Below the pieces are notes generated by a model. It saw only the letters and a program-made list of their open reading frames with translations. It was not told the origin of the DNA and did no database searches. Below are positions 54,016 to 62,140 of a stretch of 64,000 nt of DNA, one piece after another. This DNA is from UBA2334 sp049653005 (GTDB lineage: Bacteria; Pseudomonadota; Gammaproteobacteria; Burkholderiales; Burkholderiaceae_C), in the NCBI GenBank assembly GCA_049653005.1, contig JBASFL010000104.1, positions 37,046 to 101,045 on the forward strand. Direction: 5' to 3'. Position 1 is the stretch's first letter, and every line of letters begins with the position of its first letter. The translations under genes and the position numbers were made by a program.

Positions 54016-55188
54016 ATGGCCGAAGCCTTCCATTTCCCCACTTGGCTCAAGGGCTTGAAAAGCCCTTTGGTGGCCGGTGAACATGCCGCCGATGTGGACA
54101 CGCGGGGCCGTTTCCCCGCCGAGTCTTTGGCGTCTTTCCGCGAAGAGCGTTTGTTGTCTGCGCCGGTGTCACCTGAATTCGGTGGCATGGGACTGGGCAT
54201 GCGCGAGCAATGCGAACTGGTGGCCGCCGTGGCCCAGCATTGCGGCTCCAGCGCCATGGTGCTGGCCATGCACTACAGCCAGGTGGCCTGCCTCACCCGG
54301 CACGTGCAAGGCTCGGCCTTTGTGACCGACCGGCTTCGGGCGTTGTGCGAGCAGCAAACCCTGCTGGCCTCCATCACCTCCGAGGTGGGCACGTTTGGCG
54401 ACACGCGTTCCAGCATTTGCGCGGTGCAGCGCGAGGAGGGCGACCGGTTCACGCTGCGCAAAGAGGCCACCACCGGGTCTTATTGCGCCCATGCCGACGC
54501 CATTTTGGTGACCTGCCGCCGCGCGCCCGACGCCTCGGCCAACGACCAGGCATTGGTGTTTGTGCCCGCCGCCCAGGCCAACCTGGTGCAAACCACCGCC
54601 TGGGACACCATGGGCATGCGGGGCACCTGCAGCCCCGGCTTTGTGCTGGACACCCAAGGCCATGCCGATCAGGTGTTGCCCGTGCCTTTTGCTGACATTG
54701 CGTCGCAGAGCATGGTGCCGTTTTCACACATTTTGTGGTCGTCCCTGTGGTGGGGGTTGGCCAACGGGGCTTACGCCAAAGCCGCCACGCTGGTGCGCGG
54801 CCAGGCCCGCAAAAACCCGGGCACCACGCCGCCGTCTGCGCTGCGCCTGGCCGAGTTGCTGGTGAAAGTGCAGGTCATGCGCCACCATTGGCAAGGCGTG
54901 GCCGATGAATTCGACGCGCTGGTGGCCAGCGGGCAAGACACCACGGCCCTGGCGGGCATGGGCTGGGCCCTGAAGCTCAACAGCCTGAAAACCGCGTGCT
55001 CTGAAGCCGCGCCCGGCATCATCCACGATGCCTTGCAGATTTTGGGCATCCCCGGTTTCAGCAACCAGGGGCCGCTGAGCGTGGCCCGCATTTACCGCGA
55101 TGCCCTGTCCGGGGCGTTGATGGTGTCCAACGAACGCATCGCGGCCAAGAGTGCATCCATGCTGCTGGTCGTGAAAGACAGCCTGTAA
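54016..55188 (+). CDS. Acyl-CoA dehydrogenase-like flavoprotein of the carrier-protein cluster
   Basis: A 390-residue acyl-CoA dehydrogenase-fold protein. SPEFGGMGLGMREQCELVAAVA and LASITSEVGTFGD correspond to the helical and flavin-contacting parts; WDTMGMRGTCSPGFVLD lies in the beta domain. It is more diverged than the two dehydrogenases at 1-2294, and the C-terminal FAD motif (YGGSNEVQ type) is replaced by GALMVSNERIAAKS. It starts at the ATG 54016, or a GTG 9 bp upstream. It precedes the ligase by 12 bp. A plausible role is oxidation of an amino acid held on the carrier protein; this is inference from position. Confidence 0.85.
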   Translation: MAEAFHFPTWLKGLKSPLVAGEHAADVDTRGRFPAESLASFREERLLSAPVSPEFGGMGLGMREQCELVAAVAQHCGSSAMVLAMHYSQVACLTRHVQGSAFVTDRLRALCEQQTLLASITSEVGTFGDTRSSICAVQREEGDRFTLRKEATTGSYCAHADAILVTCRRAPDASANDQALVFVPAAQANLVQTTAWDTMGMRGTCSPGFVLDTQGHADQVLPVPFADIASQSMVPFSHILWSSLWWGLANGAYAKAATLVRGQARKNPGTTPPSALRLAELLVKVQVMRHHWQGVADEFDALVASGQDTTALAGMGWALKLNSLKTACSEAAPGIIHDALQILGIPGFSNQGPLSVARIYRDALSGALMVSNERIAAKSASMLLVVKDSL

Positions 55189-55200
55189 ACAAGGACCCCC

Positions 55201-56124
55201 ATGACGACCGATGTGTTCCAACAAGAAGTGGCCCAGTTCCGGGCCGATCTGATCGAGCAGGGCTGGGTGTTGCCCTCTGGCGTGCGGGGTGTGAGCGGCT
55301 TTGGCCAGCAGTTTGAAGACGTGCTGCAACGTTTCAACGCCCTGGTCACCCGCGTGGCGCAAGACGACGGTGCCGAGGAAATGACCTTCCCGCCCGTGGT
55401 GCCCCGCCAGCTCATCGAAACCATGGGCTACCTGGGCAACTTCCCGCACCTGATCGGCTCGGTGCACAGCTTTTTCGGCAAAGACGCCGAGGCGCACGCC
55501 ATGGCCGCCAAGGCCGCCGCCGGTGAGCGCTGGGAAGACGTGCTGGGCATCACCGACGTGATGATGACCCCCGCCGCCTGCTACCCGGTGTACCCGCTGT
55601 TCAGCGGTCAGTTGCGCCCCGAGGGGCGGCTGGTCACCACCCTGAACTGGATATTCCGGCACGAACCCTCTGACGAGCCCACCCGTTTCCAGTCGTTCCG
55701 CATGCGCGAATACATCCGCGTGGGCTCGCCCGACGTGGTGGTGGCCTGGCGCAACCAGTGGCTGGAACGTGCCCGCAGCCTGCTGCTTGACTTGGGCCTG
55801 CCGGTGGAAAGCGACGTGGCCAACGACCCGTTTTTCGGCCGCACCGGCCGCATGCTGGCCGCCAACCAGCGCGACCAGAAACTGAAGTTCGAACTGAAAG
55901 TGCCGGTCATTTCCAGCGAAAACCCCACCGCCATCTGCTCGTTCAACTGGCACCAGGAGCATTTCAGTTCCAAATTCGGCATCCGGGCCGCCGACGGCGA
56001 ACTGGCACAAACCGCCTGCCTGGGCTTTGGGCTGGAGCGCGTGACGCTGGCCTTGCTCAAAACCCATGGCCTCGACACCGCCGCGTGGCCTGCCAAAACC
56101 CGGGCACTGCTGTGGAACCTGTGA
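55201..56124 (+). CDS. Amino acid:[carrier protein] ligase (seryl-tRNA synthetase homologue)
   Basis: A 307-residue class II synthetase catalytic core without a tRNA-binding arm. Proteins of this family (Bradyrhizobium Bll0957 is the established example) activate glycine or alanine with ATP and load it onto the phosphopantetheine arm of a small carrier protein. Visible here: the zinc ligand candidates Cys127 (PAACYPVYP), Glu170 (FRMREYI) and Cys273 (QTACLGFG), motif 2 (FRHEPSDEPTRFQSFRMRE) and motif 3 (GFGLERVTLAL, Arg280). The carrier protein at 53625 is the obvious substrate. Ribosome site AAGGAC before the ATG; the stop overlaps the next GTG. Confidence 0.9.
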   Translation: MTTDVFQQEVAQFRADLIEQGWVLPSGVRGVSGFGQQFEDVLQRFNALVTRVAQDDGAEEMTFPPVVPRQLIETMGYLGNFPHLIGSVHSFFGKDAEAHAMAAKAAAGERWEDVLGITDVMMTPAACYPVYPLFSGQLRPEGRLVTTLNWIFRHEPSDEPTRFQSFRMREYIRVGSPDVVVAWRNQWLERARSLLLDLGLPVESDVANDPFFGRTGRMLAANQRDQKLKFELKVPVISSENPTAICSFNWHQEHFSSKFGIRAADGELAQTACLGFGLERVTLALLKTHGLDTAAWPAKTRALLWNL

Positions 56125-57116
56125 GCCCCGTGGCCTGCACCGTGTTGCAGCGGCCCGACCTGCTGACCGCGCGGCACGCCCTGCACCAGACCGACTGCAT
56201 CTGGACCGAAAAAAACTGCTACGCCGACCTGTGGATCGAGCTGATCCACGCCTTCGGCCACGAGCCCCTGGCCATGCTGCCCTTTGTGGTCACCGCCGAT
56301 TTCGAAGGCGACCAGTGGACATTCTTCAAGCCCTCGCACGACGACATCCGCCGCCTGTACGGGCTGAAAGTGCACGAACTCACCGTGTGGCGGCCCCTGC
56401 ACGCCCACCTGCAAGAGCACCTGGCGGCCGGGCGGCTGGTCAGCATCGAGGTGGACGCGTTCTGGCTGCCCGACACCGCGGCCACCGATTACCGCAAAAA
56501 ACACACCAAAACCACGGTGGCCTTCAACCACATCGATGTGGCCGCGCCGAAGGTGGGCTATTTCCACAACGCCGGGTACTTCGAGGCCGAGGGGGAAGAC
56601 GCCCGCCAGTTGTTGGAGTTGGACCCGCGCCCACCCGGCCACCTGCCGCTGTTTGCCGAGCTGGTGTCCCCCGTCGGCCCTGCCGTGGCCGACGCCGATT
56701 TGCGCGCCCACAGCCTGGCGCTGATGCGCCAGCAGCTGGCGTGGTTGCCCGCGTCCAACCCCATCACCCGGTTTGCCCAGCGGCTGGCCGCCGACCTGCC
56801 CACCTTGCAAGCCGAGGGCATGGCGCACTACCACGTGTGGGCCTTTGCCGGTGTGCGCCAGTGGGGCGCGGCCCACGAGCTGGCCGCCGCCTGGCTGGCC
56901 TGGATGGGCGACGCCCTCGGGCCCGAGCGCCACGCCGCCGAGGCCGCGTTCAAGCAACTGTCGCTCGACGCCAAAACCCTCATCCTGAAAGGCGCGCGCA
57001 CCGTGGTCACCCGCAAACCCTTCGATGCCGTGGCGCACCTCGCCGCATCGGCCGTGCTGTGGGACCAGGCCACCGCCGCGCTGCGCAGCGCCTGCCAGAC
57101 GCGTTCGGCAGGCTGA
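56121..57116 (+). CDS. DUF1839 protein, possible acyltransferase
   Basis: A 331-residue DUF1839 protein of unproved function. It begins with a GTG that overlaps the ligase stop (GTGA), so the two are made together. Conserved-looking parts are DCIWTEKNCYADLWIELIHA (about 27-46), QWTFFKPSHDD and SIEVDAFWLPDT followed by RKKHTKTTVAFNHID. A Cys near the N-terminus, then an Asp-rich strand and a His, recall the papain-like BtrH acyltransferase that moves an aminoacyl group from a carrier protein in butirosin synthesis. That comparison is mine and weak, but it fits the neighbours. Confidence 0.78.
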   Translation: MSPVACTVLQRPDLLTARHALHQTDCIWTEKNCYADLWIELIHAFGHEPLAMLPFVVTADFEGDQWTFFKPSHDDIRRLYGLKVHELTVWRPLHAHLQEHLAAGRLVSIEVDAFWLPDTAATDYRKKHTKTTVAFNHIDVAAPKVGYFHNAGYFEAEGEDARQLLELDPRPPGHLPLFAELVSPVGPAVADADLRAHSLALMRQQLAWLPASNPITRFAQRLAADLPTLQAEGMAHYHVWAFAGVRQWGAAHELAAAWLAWMGDALGPERHAAEAAFKQLSLDAKTLILKGARTVVTRKPFDAVAHLAASAVLWDQATAALRSACQTRSAG

Positions 57117-57202
57117 CATAATTGCCCCCGCGCCCGCCCCAGGCACACGCCCGGCGGGCTTTGTTTTGCCCCGTTTCGTTTCACACACCCAGAGAAATCA
57201 CC

Positions 57203-57652
57203 ATGTCCGAAGCCCTTGAGCCCGTGTTCCAGATCCAGCGCGTTTACCTGAAAGAAGCCTCGCTGGAGCAACCCAACTCCCCCGCCATCCTGCTGGTGCA
57301 AGAGCAGCCCACCGTGGACATCCAGCTGGCCGTGTCGGCCGAACCCGCCGCCGAAGGCGTGTTCGAGGTGTGTGTGTCCGCCACCGTGCAAACCAAGCTG
57401 GCCGACAAAACCGTGTTCCTGGTCGAGTGCAAACAGGCCGGCATTTTTGAAATCCGCAACCTGCCCGACGACCAGATGGGCCCCATCATGGGCATTGCCT
57501 GCCCCCAAATCGTGTACCCCTACCTCCGCGCCAACGTGGCCGACCTCATCAACCGCGCCGGCTTCCCGCCCGTGCACCTGTCGGAAATCAACTTCCAGGC
57601 CATGTACGAGCAGCAGCAGCAAACCCGTGCCGCCGAAGGCACGCCCCAGTAA
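57203..57652 (+). CDS. secB: Protein-export chaperone SecB
   Basis: A 149-residue tetrameric chaperone that holds preproteins unfolded and hands them to SecA. FQIQRVYLKEASLEQPNSP and CPQIVYPYLRANVADLINRAGFPPVHLSEINF are the family signatures. It usually follows grxC; here a cluster of six genes lies between. A dispersed repeat copy separates it from gpsA. Confidence 0.97.
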   Translation: MSEALEPVFQIQRVYLKEASLEQPNSPAILLVQEQPTVDIQLAVSAEPAAEGVFEVCVSATVQTKLADKTVFLVECKQAGIFEIRNLPDDQMGPIMGIACPQIVYPYLRANVADLINRAGFPPVHLSEINFQAMYEQQQQTRAAEGTPQ

Positions 57653-57662
57653 ATTTCAAGCG

Positions 57663-57706
57663 GAAAAGGCCTCTGGCGCTTGACTGGTATGCTTTTTAAG
57701 CTATGA
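57663..57706 (+). repeat. Dispersed 45-bp repeat, copy 10 (secB-gpsA gap)
   Basis: AAAAGGCCTCTGGCGCTTGA core and TTTAAGCTATG box; the core starts at 57676 and GCTA at 57700. The ATG of gpsA is formed by the last bases of the repeat. Confidence 0.9.
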
Positions 57707-58710
57707 ATATCGTCATATTGGGCGCCGGTGCCTGGGGCACCGCACTGGCCCTGAGCGCCTGCCGACACCCCGCTGCACACCGGGTGGCGCTGTGGGTGCG
57801 CGACGCGGCACAGGCCCAGCGCCTGGCGCACGAACGCGAAAACACCCGTTACCTGCCCGGCATGCCGCTGCCCGAAGCGCTGGGCATTCGCACGCTTGAT
57901 GCCGAAGCCTGGGCCCACCTGGCCCAGCCCGGTGCGGTGGACCTGTGCGTGGTCGCCACGCCCACCGCCGCACTGCGCCCCACCTTGGAAGCCCTGGCCC
58001 ACACCGGGGTGCCCGTGGCCTGGCTGTGCAAGGGGTTTGAAGCGGGCACCGGCCTCATGCCGCACGAGGTGCAGGCCCAGGTGGCCCCCCATTTGAAAGC
58101 GGGTGCCCTCAGCGGCCCCAGTTTTGCGCAAGAAGTGGCCGCGGGCCAGCCCACGGCGCTGGTGGCCGCCAGCCGCCACGCCGACGTGCGCAGCGCTTTG
58201 GTGGCCGCCTTCCACAGCCCCACGCTGCGCGTGTACGCCAACGACGACCTGGTGGGCGTGGAAGTGGGCGGTGCCGTGAAAAACGTGCTGGCCGTCGCCA
58301 CCGGCCTTTGCGATGGGTTGCAACTGGGCCTGAATGCCCGGGCGGCCCTGGTCACGCGCGGCCTGGCCGAAATGACGCGTCTGGGCCTGGCGCTGGGCGC
58401 ACGGGCCGACACCTTCATGGGCCTGAGCGGCCTGGGCGACCTGGTGCTGACCGCCACCGGCGACCTCAGCCGCAACCGCCGTGTGGGCCTGTTGCTGGCC
58501 AGCGGGCACACACTGGCGCAGGCCGTGGCCTCGCTGGGCCATGTGGCCGAGGGTGTGTACAGCGCCCGCACCGTGCTGCAACGCGCCCAAACGCTGGGGG
58601 TGGACATGCCCATCGTGGCCGCGGTGGTCGATTTGCTCGACGGCCGCACCCAACCCGCCCAAGCCGTGGCCGCCCTCATGGGGCGCGGTGCCAAAGCCGA
58701 ACTGGCCTGA
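57703..58710 (+). CDS. gpsA: Glycerol-3-phosphate dehydrogenase [NAD(P)+]
   Basis: Soluble enzyme, 335 residues, that reduces dihydroxyacetone phosphate to sn-glycerol 3-phosphate for phospholipid synthesis. The Rossmann loop VILGAGAWGTALA is at 4-16; WLCKGFEAGTG and EVGGAVKNVLAVATG with the catalytic lysine follow, then RNRRVGLLLASG. The ATG lies in the end of a dispersed repeat, so the ribosome site (TGGTATGCTTTTTAAGCT) is repeat-derived and weak. Confidence 0.96.
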   Translation: MNIVILGAGAWGTALALSACRHPAAHRVALWVRDAAQAQRLAHERENTRYLPGMPLPEALGIRTLDAEAWAHLAQPGAVDLCVVATPTAALRPTLEALAHTGVPVAWLCKGFEAGTGLMPHEVQAQVAPHLKAGALSGPSFAQEVAAGQPTALVAASRHADVRSALVAAFHSPTLRVYANDDLVGVEVGGAVKNVLAVATGLCDGLQLGLNARAALVTRGLAEMTRLGLALGARADTFMGLSGLGDLVLTATGDLSRNRRVGLLLASGHTLAQAVASLGHVAEGVYSARTVLQRAQTLGVDMPIVAAVVDLLDGRTQPAQAVAALMGRGAKAELA

Positions 58711-58781
58711 CCCAAACCCCTCAGTTTCCGTTAATGTGGCAGCGGTTGAATGCCAGCCGTTTTTCACACCAGGAGACTCAC

Positions 58782-59306
58782 ATGCACACCGTCGCTCGTT
58801 GGATGTTTTGGGGGGGCGCTGCCGCCCTGCTCAGCGCTTGCAGCCACACGCCCCCGGCAGGGCCACAGGCCCAGGCCAAGCTGGAGGCCCGCTCGGGCAG
58901 CAGCGTGGCGGGCACCGTCACCTTCACGGCGGTGGGGCCCAACTTGCGTGTGGAAGCCCACTTGTCCGGGCTGACCCCGGGTGAGCACGGGTTCCACGTG
59001 CACGAAAGCGGCGATTGCAGCGCCCCCGACGCCAGCAGCGCCAAAGGCCATTTCAACCCAGCGGCCAAGGGCCATGGCCACCACCACCACGGCGACCGGC
59101 ATGCCGGTGACTTGCCCAATCTGGTGGCCAACGCACAAGGCCATGCCATGTACCGTGCCGAAGTCAGCGGTCTTTCGCTGGCGGCTGGTGCCAACGCGAT
59201 CGTGGGCCGCAGCGTGGTGGTCCACGCCGACCCCGACGACTACAAAAGCCAGCCCGCAGGCAACTCAGGCAAACGCGTGGCCTGCGGCACCATTGCCGCC
59301 CGCTGA
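58782..59306 (+). CDS. sodC: Copper/zinc superoxide dismutase, lipoprotein
   Basis: Periplasmic superoxide dismutase of 174 residues. The signal peptide ends in LLSAC with Cys20 as the lipid site. Copper and zinc ligands are in HGFHVHESGDC, GHFNP and HHHHGDRHAGDL, and the copper-site His is in VVVHADPDDY; GKRVACG provides the second disulfide cysteine. The histidine-rich stretch near 105-112 is characteristic of bacterial forms. AGGAGA precedes the ATG. It faces panC tail to tail with a 1-bp gap. Confidence 0.93.
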   Translation: MHTVARWMFWGGAAALLSACSHTPPAGPQAQAKLEARSGSSVAGTVTFTAVGPNLRVEAHLSGLTPGEHGFHVHESGDCSAPDASSAKGHFNPAAKGHGHHHHGDRHAGDLPNLVANAQGHAMYRAEVSGLSLAAGANAIVGRSVVVHADPDDYKSQPAGNSGKRVACGTIAAR

Positions 59307-59307
59307 G

Positions 59308-60165
59308 TCAACACTCCAGGTTGTCGATCAGGCGCGTGGCGCCCAGGCGTGACGCGCCCAGCACCACCAGGCTGTCGCCGTGTGCGGGCGCTTGCAGGTC
59401 GCGGCGGCGGCGCACGGTGAGGTAGTCGGTGCGCCAGCCCCGGCGGTTGAGGGCTTGCACCGCGTCGTGTTCCAGCGTGCCCAAGGCGGCCGCAAAGTCG
59501 GCACCGGCGGGCAGCGCGCGGGCGGCTTCGGCCAATTGGCGCAGGGCCTGTGACAGTTGCACGGCCTCGGCCCGCTCGGGGGCGCTGAGGTAGCCGTTGC
59601 GCGAACTCAGGGCCAGCCCATCGGCGGCGCGCTGGGTTTCACCGCCCACCACGGTGATGGGCAGCGCAAACTGCTCCACCATGCGGCGGATCACCATGAG
59701 CTGCTGGTAGTCCTTTTTGCCAAACAGGGCGTGGCGTGGGCCTTTGGCCTCGGCGTACACGCACTGGAACAGCTTCATCACCACCGTGCACACCCCCGTG
59801 AAAAAACCGGGGCGGAAGTGGCCTTCCAGGATGTTGGCCAGCGCCTGGTCGGGGGCCACGGTGAAGGTTTGTGCCTCGGGGTACAGGTCGCGCTCGTTGG
59901 GGGCAAACACCACGTCACACCCGGCGGCGGCGAGTTTGTCGCAGTCGGCTTGCAGGGTGCGGGGGTAGGTGTCGAAGTCTTCGTTGGGGGCAAATTGCAG
60001 GCGGTTGACGAAGATGCTGGCCACCGTCACGTCGCCCAGCGGCACGGCCTGGCGCACCAGGTCCAGGTGGCCGTCGTGCAGGTTGCCCATGGTGGGCACG
60101 AACGATGGCGATTGAAACGGGGCCAGCGCCGCGCGCAGGTCGGCGGGGGTGTGGACGATTTTCAT
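59308..60165 (-). CDS. panC: Pantothenate synthetase
   Basis: ATP-dependent ligase of 285 residues joining pantoate and beta-alanine. The nucleotide loop FVPTMGNLHDGHLDLV is at 22-37 (HIGH-like HDGH) and FGKKDYQQLMVIRRM lies near 145-160. panB ends 3 bp upstream in the same direction, so panB-panC form one unit. beta-Alanine would come from panD at 63.4 kb. Confidence 0.97.
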   Translation of the reverse strand: MKIVHTPADLRAALAPFQSPSFVPTMGNLHDGHLDLVRQAVPLGDVTVASIFVNRLQFAPNEDFDTYPRTLQADCDKLAAAGCDVVFAPNERDLYPEAQTFTVAPDQALANILEGHFRPGFFTGVCTVVMKLFQCVYAEAKGPRHALFGKKDYQQLMVIRRMVEQFALPITVVGGETQRAADGLALSSRNGYLSAPERAEAVQLSQALRQLAEAARALPAGADFAAALGTLEHDAVQALNRRGWRTDYLTVRRRRDLQAPAHGDSLVVLGASRLGATRLIDNLEC

Positions 60166-60168
60166 GGG

Positions 60169-61056
60169 TCAGTCCTTCCACGCGTGCAGGTCGTCGTCGG
60201 GGAAGCTGCCGTCCTTCACGGCTTTGACGTAGGCGGCCATGGCGTCGCGCACGCTGGCGCTGCCGTCCATGAAGTTGCGCACAAATTTCGGGTTTTTGCC
60301 CAGGTTGATGCCCAGCATGTCGTGCATCACCAGCACCTGGCCGGCCGTGCCTTTGCCCGCGCCAATGCCGATGGTGTGGCAGGTGGGCAGCTCGGCCGTC
60401 AGCGCGGTCGACAGCGGTGCGGGCACCATTTCCAGCACCAGCATCGTGGCCCCCGCGTCTTGCAGGGCCACCGCGTGGCGGCGCAGCTCGTCGGCCTGGG
60501 CACCCCGGCCCTGCACGCGGTAGCCCCCCAGGGCGTGCACGGTTTGGGGGGTCAGCCCCAGGTGGGCGCACACGGGAATGCCGCGTTCCACCAGGAAACG
60601 CACGGTGTCGGCCGTCCAGCCGCCGCCTTCCAGTTTCACCATGTGGGCCCCGGCTTGCATCAGCACGGTGGCGCTGCGCAGGGCTTGTTCTTTGCTTTCC
60701 TGGTAGCTGCCAAACGGCAGGTCGCCAATCACCCAGGCCGTGCCTTGCACGCGGCGCAGGCCGCGCACCACGCTTTCGGTGTGGTAGCGCATGGTTTCCA
60801 GCGTCACCCCGGTGGTGCTGGACAGGCCTTGGCACACCATGCCCAGCGAGTCGCCCACCAGGATGCACTCCACCCCGGCGGCGTCGGCCACGGCCGCAAA
60901 CGTGGCGTCGTAGGCGGTGAGCATGGTGATTTTTTCGCCCTTGTCGCGCAGGTCTTGCAGGCGCGGCAGGCTGATGGGGCGGCGCTGTGGCAGCGGCGAT
61001 GCGCTGGGCAAAGTGCCATAAGGCGTGGCAGCGGCGTGTGTCTGGGGATCGCTCAT
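60169..61056 (-). CDS. panB: 3-Methyl-2-oxobutanoate hydroxymethyltransferase
   Basis: Ketopantoate hydroxymethyltransferase, 295 residues, which uses 5,10-methylene-tetrahydrofolate. MLTAYDATFAAVADAAGVE and LVGDSLGMV (metal-binding Asp), then KLEGG and IGIGAG loops are all present. It starts 132 bp from the divergent nadC gene. The N-terminal 27 residues before the TIM barrel are low-complexity. Confidence 0.97.
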   Translation of the reverse strand: MSDPQTHAAATPYGTLPSASPLPQRRPISLPRLQDLRDKGEKITMLTAYDATFAAVADAAGVECILVGDSLGMVCQGLSSTTGVTLETMRYHTESVVRGLRRVQGTAWVIGDLPFGSYQESKEQALRSATVLMQAGAHMVKLEGGGWTADTVRFLVERGIPVCAHLGLTPQTVHALGGYRVQGRGAQADELRRHAVALQDAGATMLVLEMVPAPLSTALTAELPTCHTIGIGAGKGTAGQVLVMHDMLGINLGKNPKFVRNFMDGSASVRDAMAAYVKAVKDGSFPDDDLHAWKD

Positions 61057-61188
61057 GGATGGGGCGGCAAACGCGGTGAACAGACCCGGCGGGTCGGGGT
61101 ATGTGCCATGGGGTCAGCCATTTGGCACGAAAATGGCGAGTCTATTCCAAGCCCCTTCACCGGCACTGACCGCCCCACGCCCACTTCC

Positions 61189-62064
61189 ATGCAGAAATTT
61201 GTCCAACGTTTTGCCCCCTTCACCGGCCCCGACTTTGAAGCCACCGTGGCCGCCGACGTGGCCCGTGCCCTGGCCGAAGACGTGGGCTCTGGCGACCTGA
61301 CCGCCGCCCTGGTGCCCCCCGAACGCGAGGCCCGCGCCCGCGTGCTGGCCCGCGAGCCGGCCGTGCTGTGCGGCGCACCCTGGGTGCAGGCCACGTTCCA
61401 GCGTGTGGTGCCCGGCGGCGCTTTGGTGTGGCGCGTGGCCGAAGGCCAGCGTTGCCAGGCCGACGAGGTGGTGTTTGAAATGAGCGGCCCTGCCCGGCAA
61501 CTGTTGACCGCCGAGCGCACCATGCTCAACTTTTTGCAGCTGCTCAGCGGCGTGGCCACCCGCACGGCGCAGTTTGTGGACGCGGTGGCGGGCACCCGGG
61601 CACAGATTGTGGACACCCGCAAAACCCTGCCTGGCCTGCGCGTGGCGCAAAAATACGCCGTGGCCATGGGGGGCGGCACCAACCACCGCATGGGCCTGTA
61701 CGACGCCATTCTGGTGAAAGAAAACCACATCGCCGCCGCCGGTGGCGTGGCCGCCGTGCTGGCCCAGGCCCAGCGCGCCGCGCCCCAGGCCAAGTTTGTG
61801 GAAATCGAGGTGGAGCGGCTCGACCAGCTGAAAGAGGCCCTCGACTGCGGTGCCACCATGGTGCTGCTCGACAACATGGACCTGCCCACCCTGCGCCAGG
61901 CCGTTGAGCTGAACGCCGGGCGCGCCATTCTGGAAATTTCGGGCGGCGTGTCCATGGACACCGTGCGGGCGCTGGCCGAGACCGGTGTGGACCGTATCTC
62001 CATCGGCGGCCTGACCAAAGACGTGAAAGCCACCGACTACTCCATGCGTTTCGAAGGCATTTGA
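61189..62064 (+). CDS. nadC: Nicotinate-nucleotide pyrophosphorylase (carboxylating)
   Basis: Quinolinate phosphoribosyltransferase of 291 residues: quinolinate plus PRPP to nicotinate mononucleotide. RTMLNFLQLLSGVAT, DTRKTLPGLR and KYAVAMGGGTNHRMGL form the active site; the C-terminal barrel ends ISIGGLTKDVKA. The ATG at 61189 gives MQKFVQRF. nadA follows after a repeat copy. Confidence 0.96.
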   Translation: MQKFVQRFAPFTGPDFEATVAADVARALAEDVGSGDLTAALVPPEREARARVLAREPAVLCGAPWVQATFQRVVPGGALVWRVAEGQRCQADEVVFEMSGPARQLLTAERTMLNFLQLLSGVATRTAQFVDAVAGTRAQIVDTRKTLPGLRVAQKYAVAMGGGTNHRMGLYDAILVKENHIAAAGGVAAVLAQAQRAAPQAKFVEIEVERLDQLKEALDCGATMVLLDNMDLPTLRQAVELNAGRAILEISGGVSMDTVRALAETGVDRISIGGLTKDVKATDYSMRFEGI

Positions 62065-62088
62065 GTTTCGGGTGTCAATTTTTAAGCC

Positions 62089-62131
62089 AAAAGTGCCTCC
62101 AGCGCTTTACCCATAAGCACTTGTAGCTACG
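62089..62131 (+). repeat. Dispersed 45-bp repeat, copy 11 (nadC-nadA gap)
   Basis: AAAAGTGCCTCCAGCGCTTT core with GCACTTGTAGCTAC; the core starts at 62102 and GCTA at 62126. AAGTGC and GCACTT form a perfect 6-bp inverted pair, showing the hairpin potential best of all copies. Confidence 0.9.
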
Positions 62132-62140
62132 GAATTTTTC

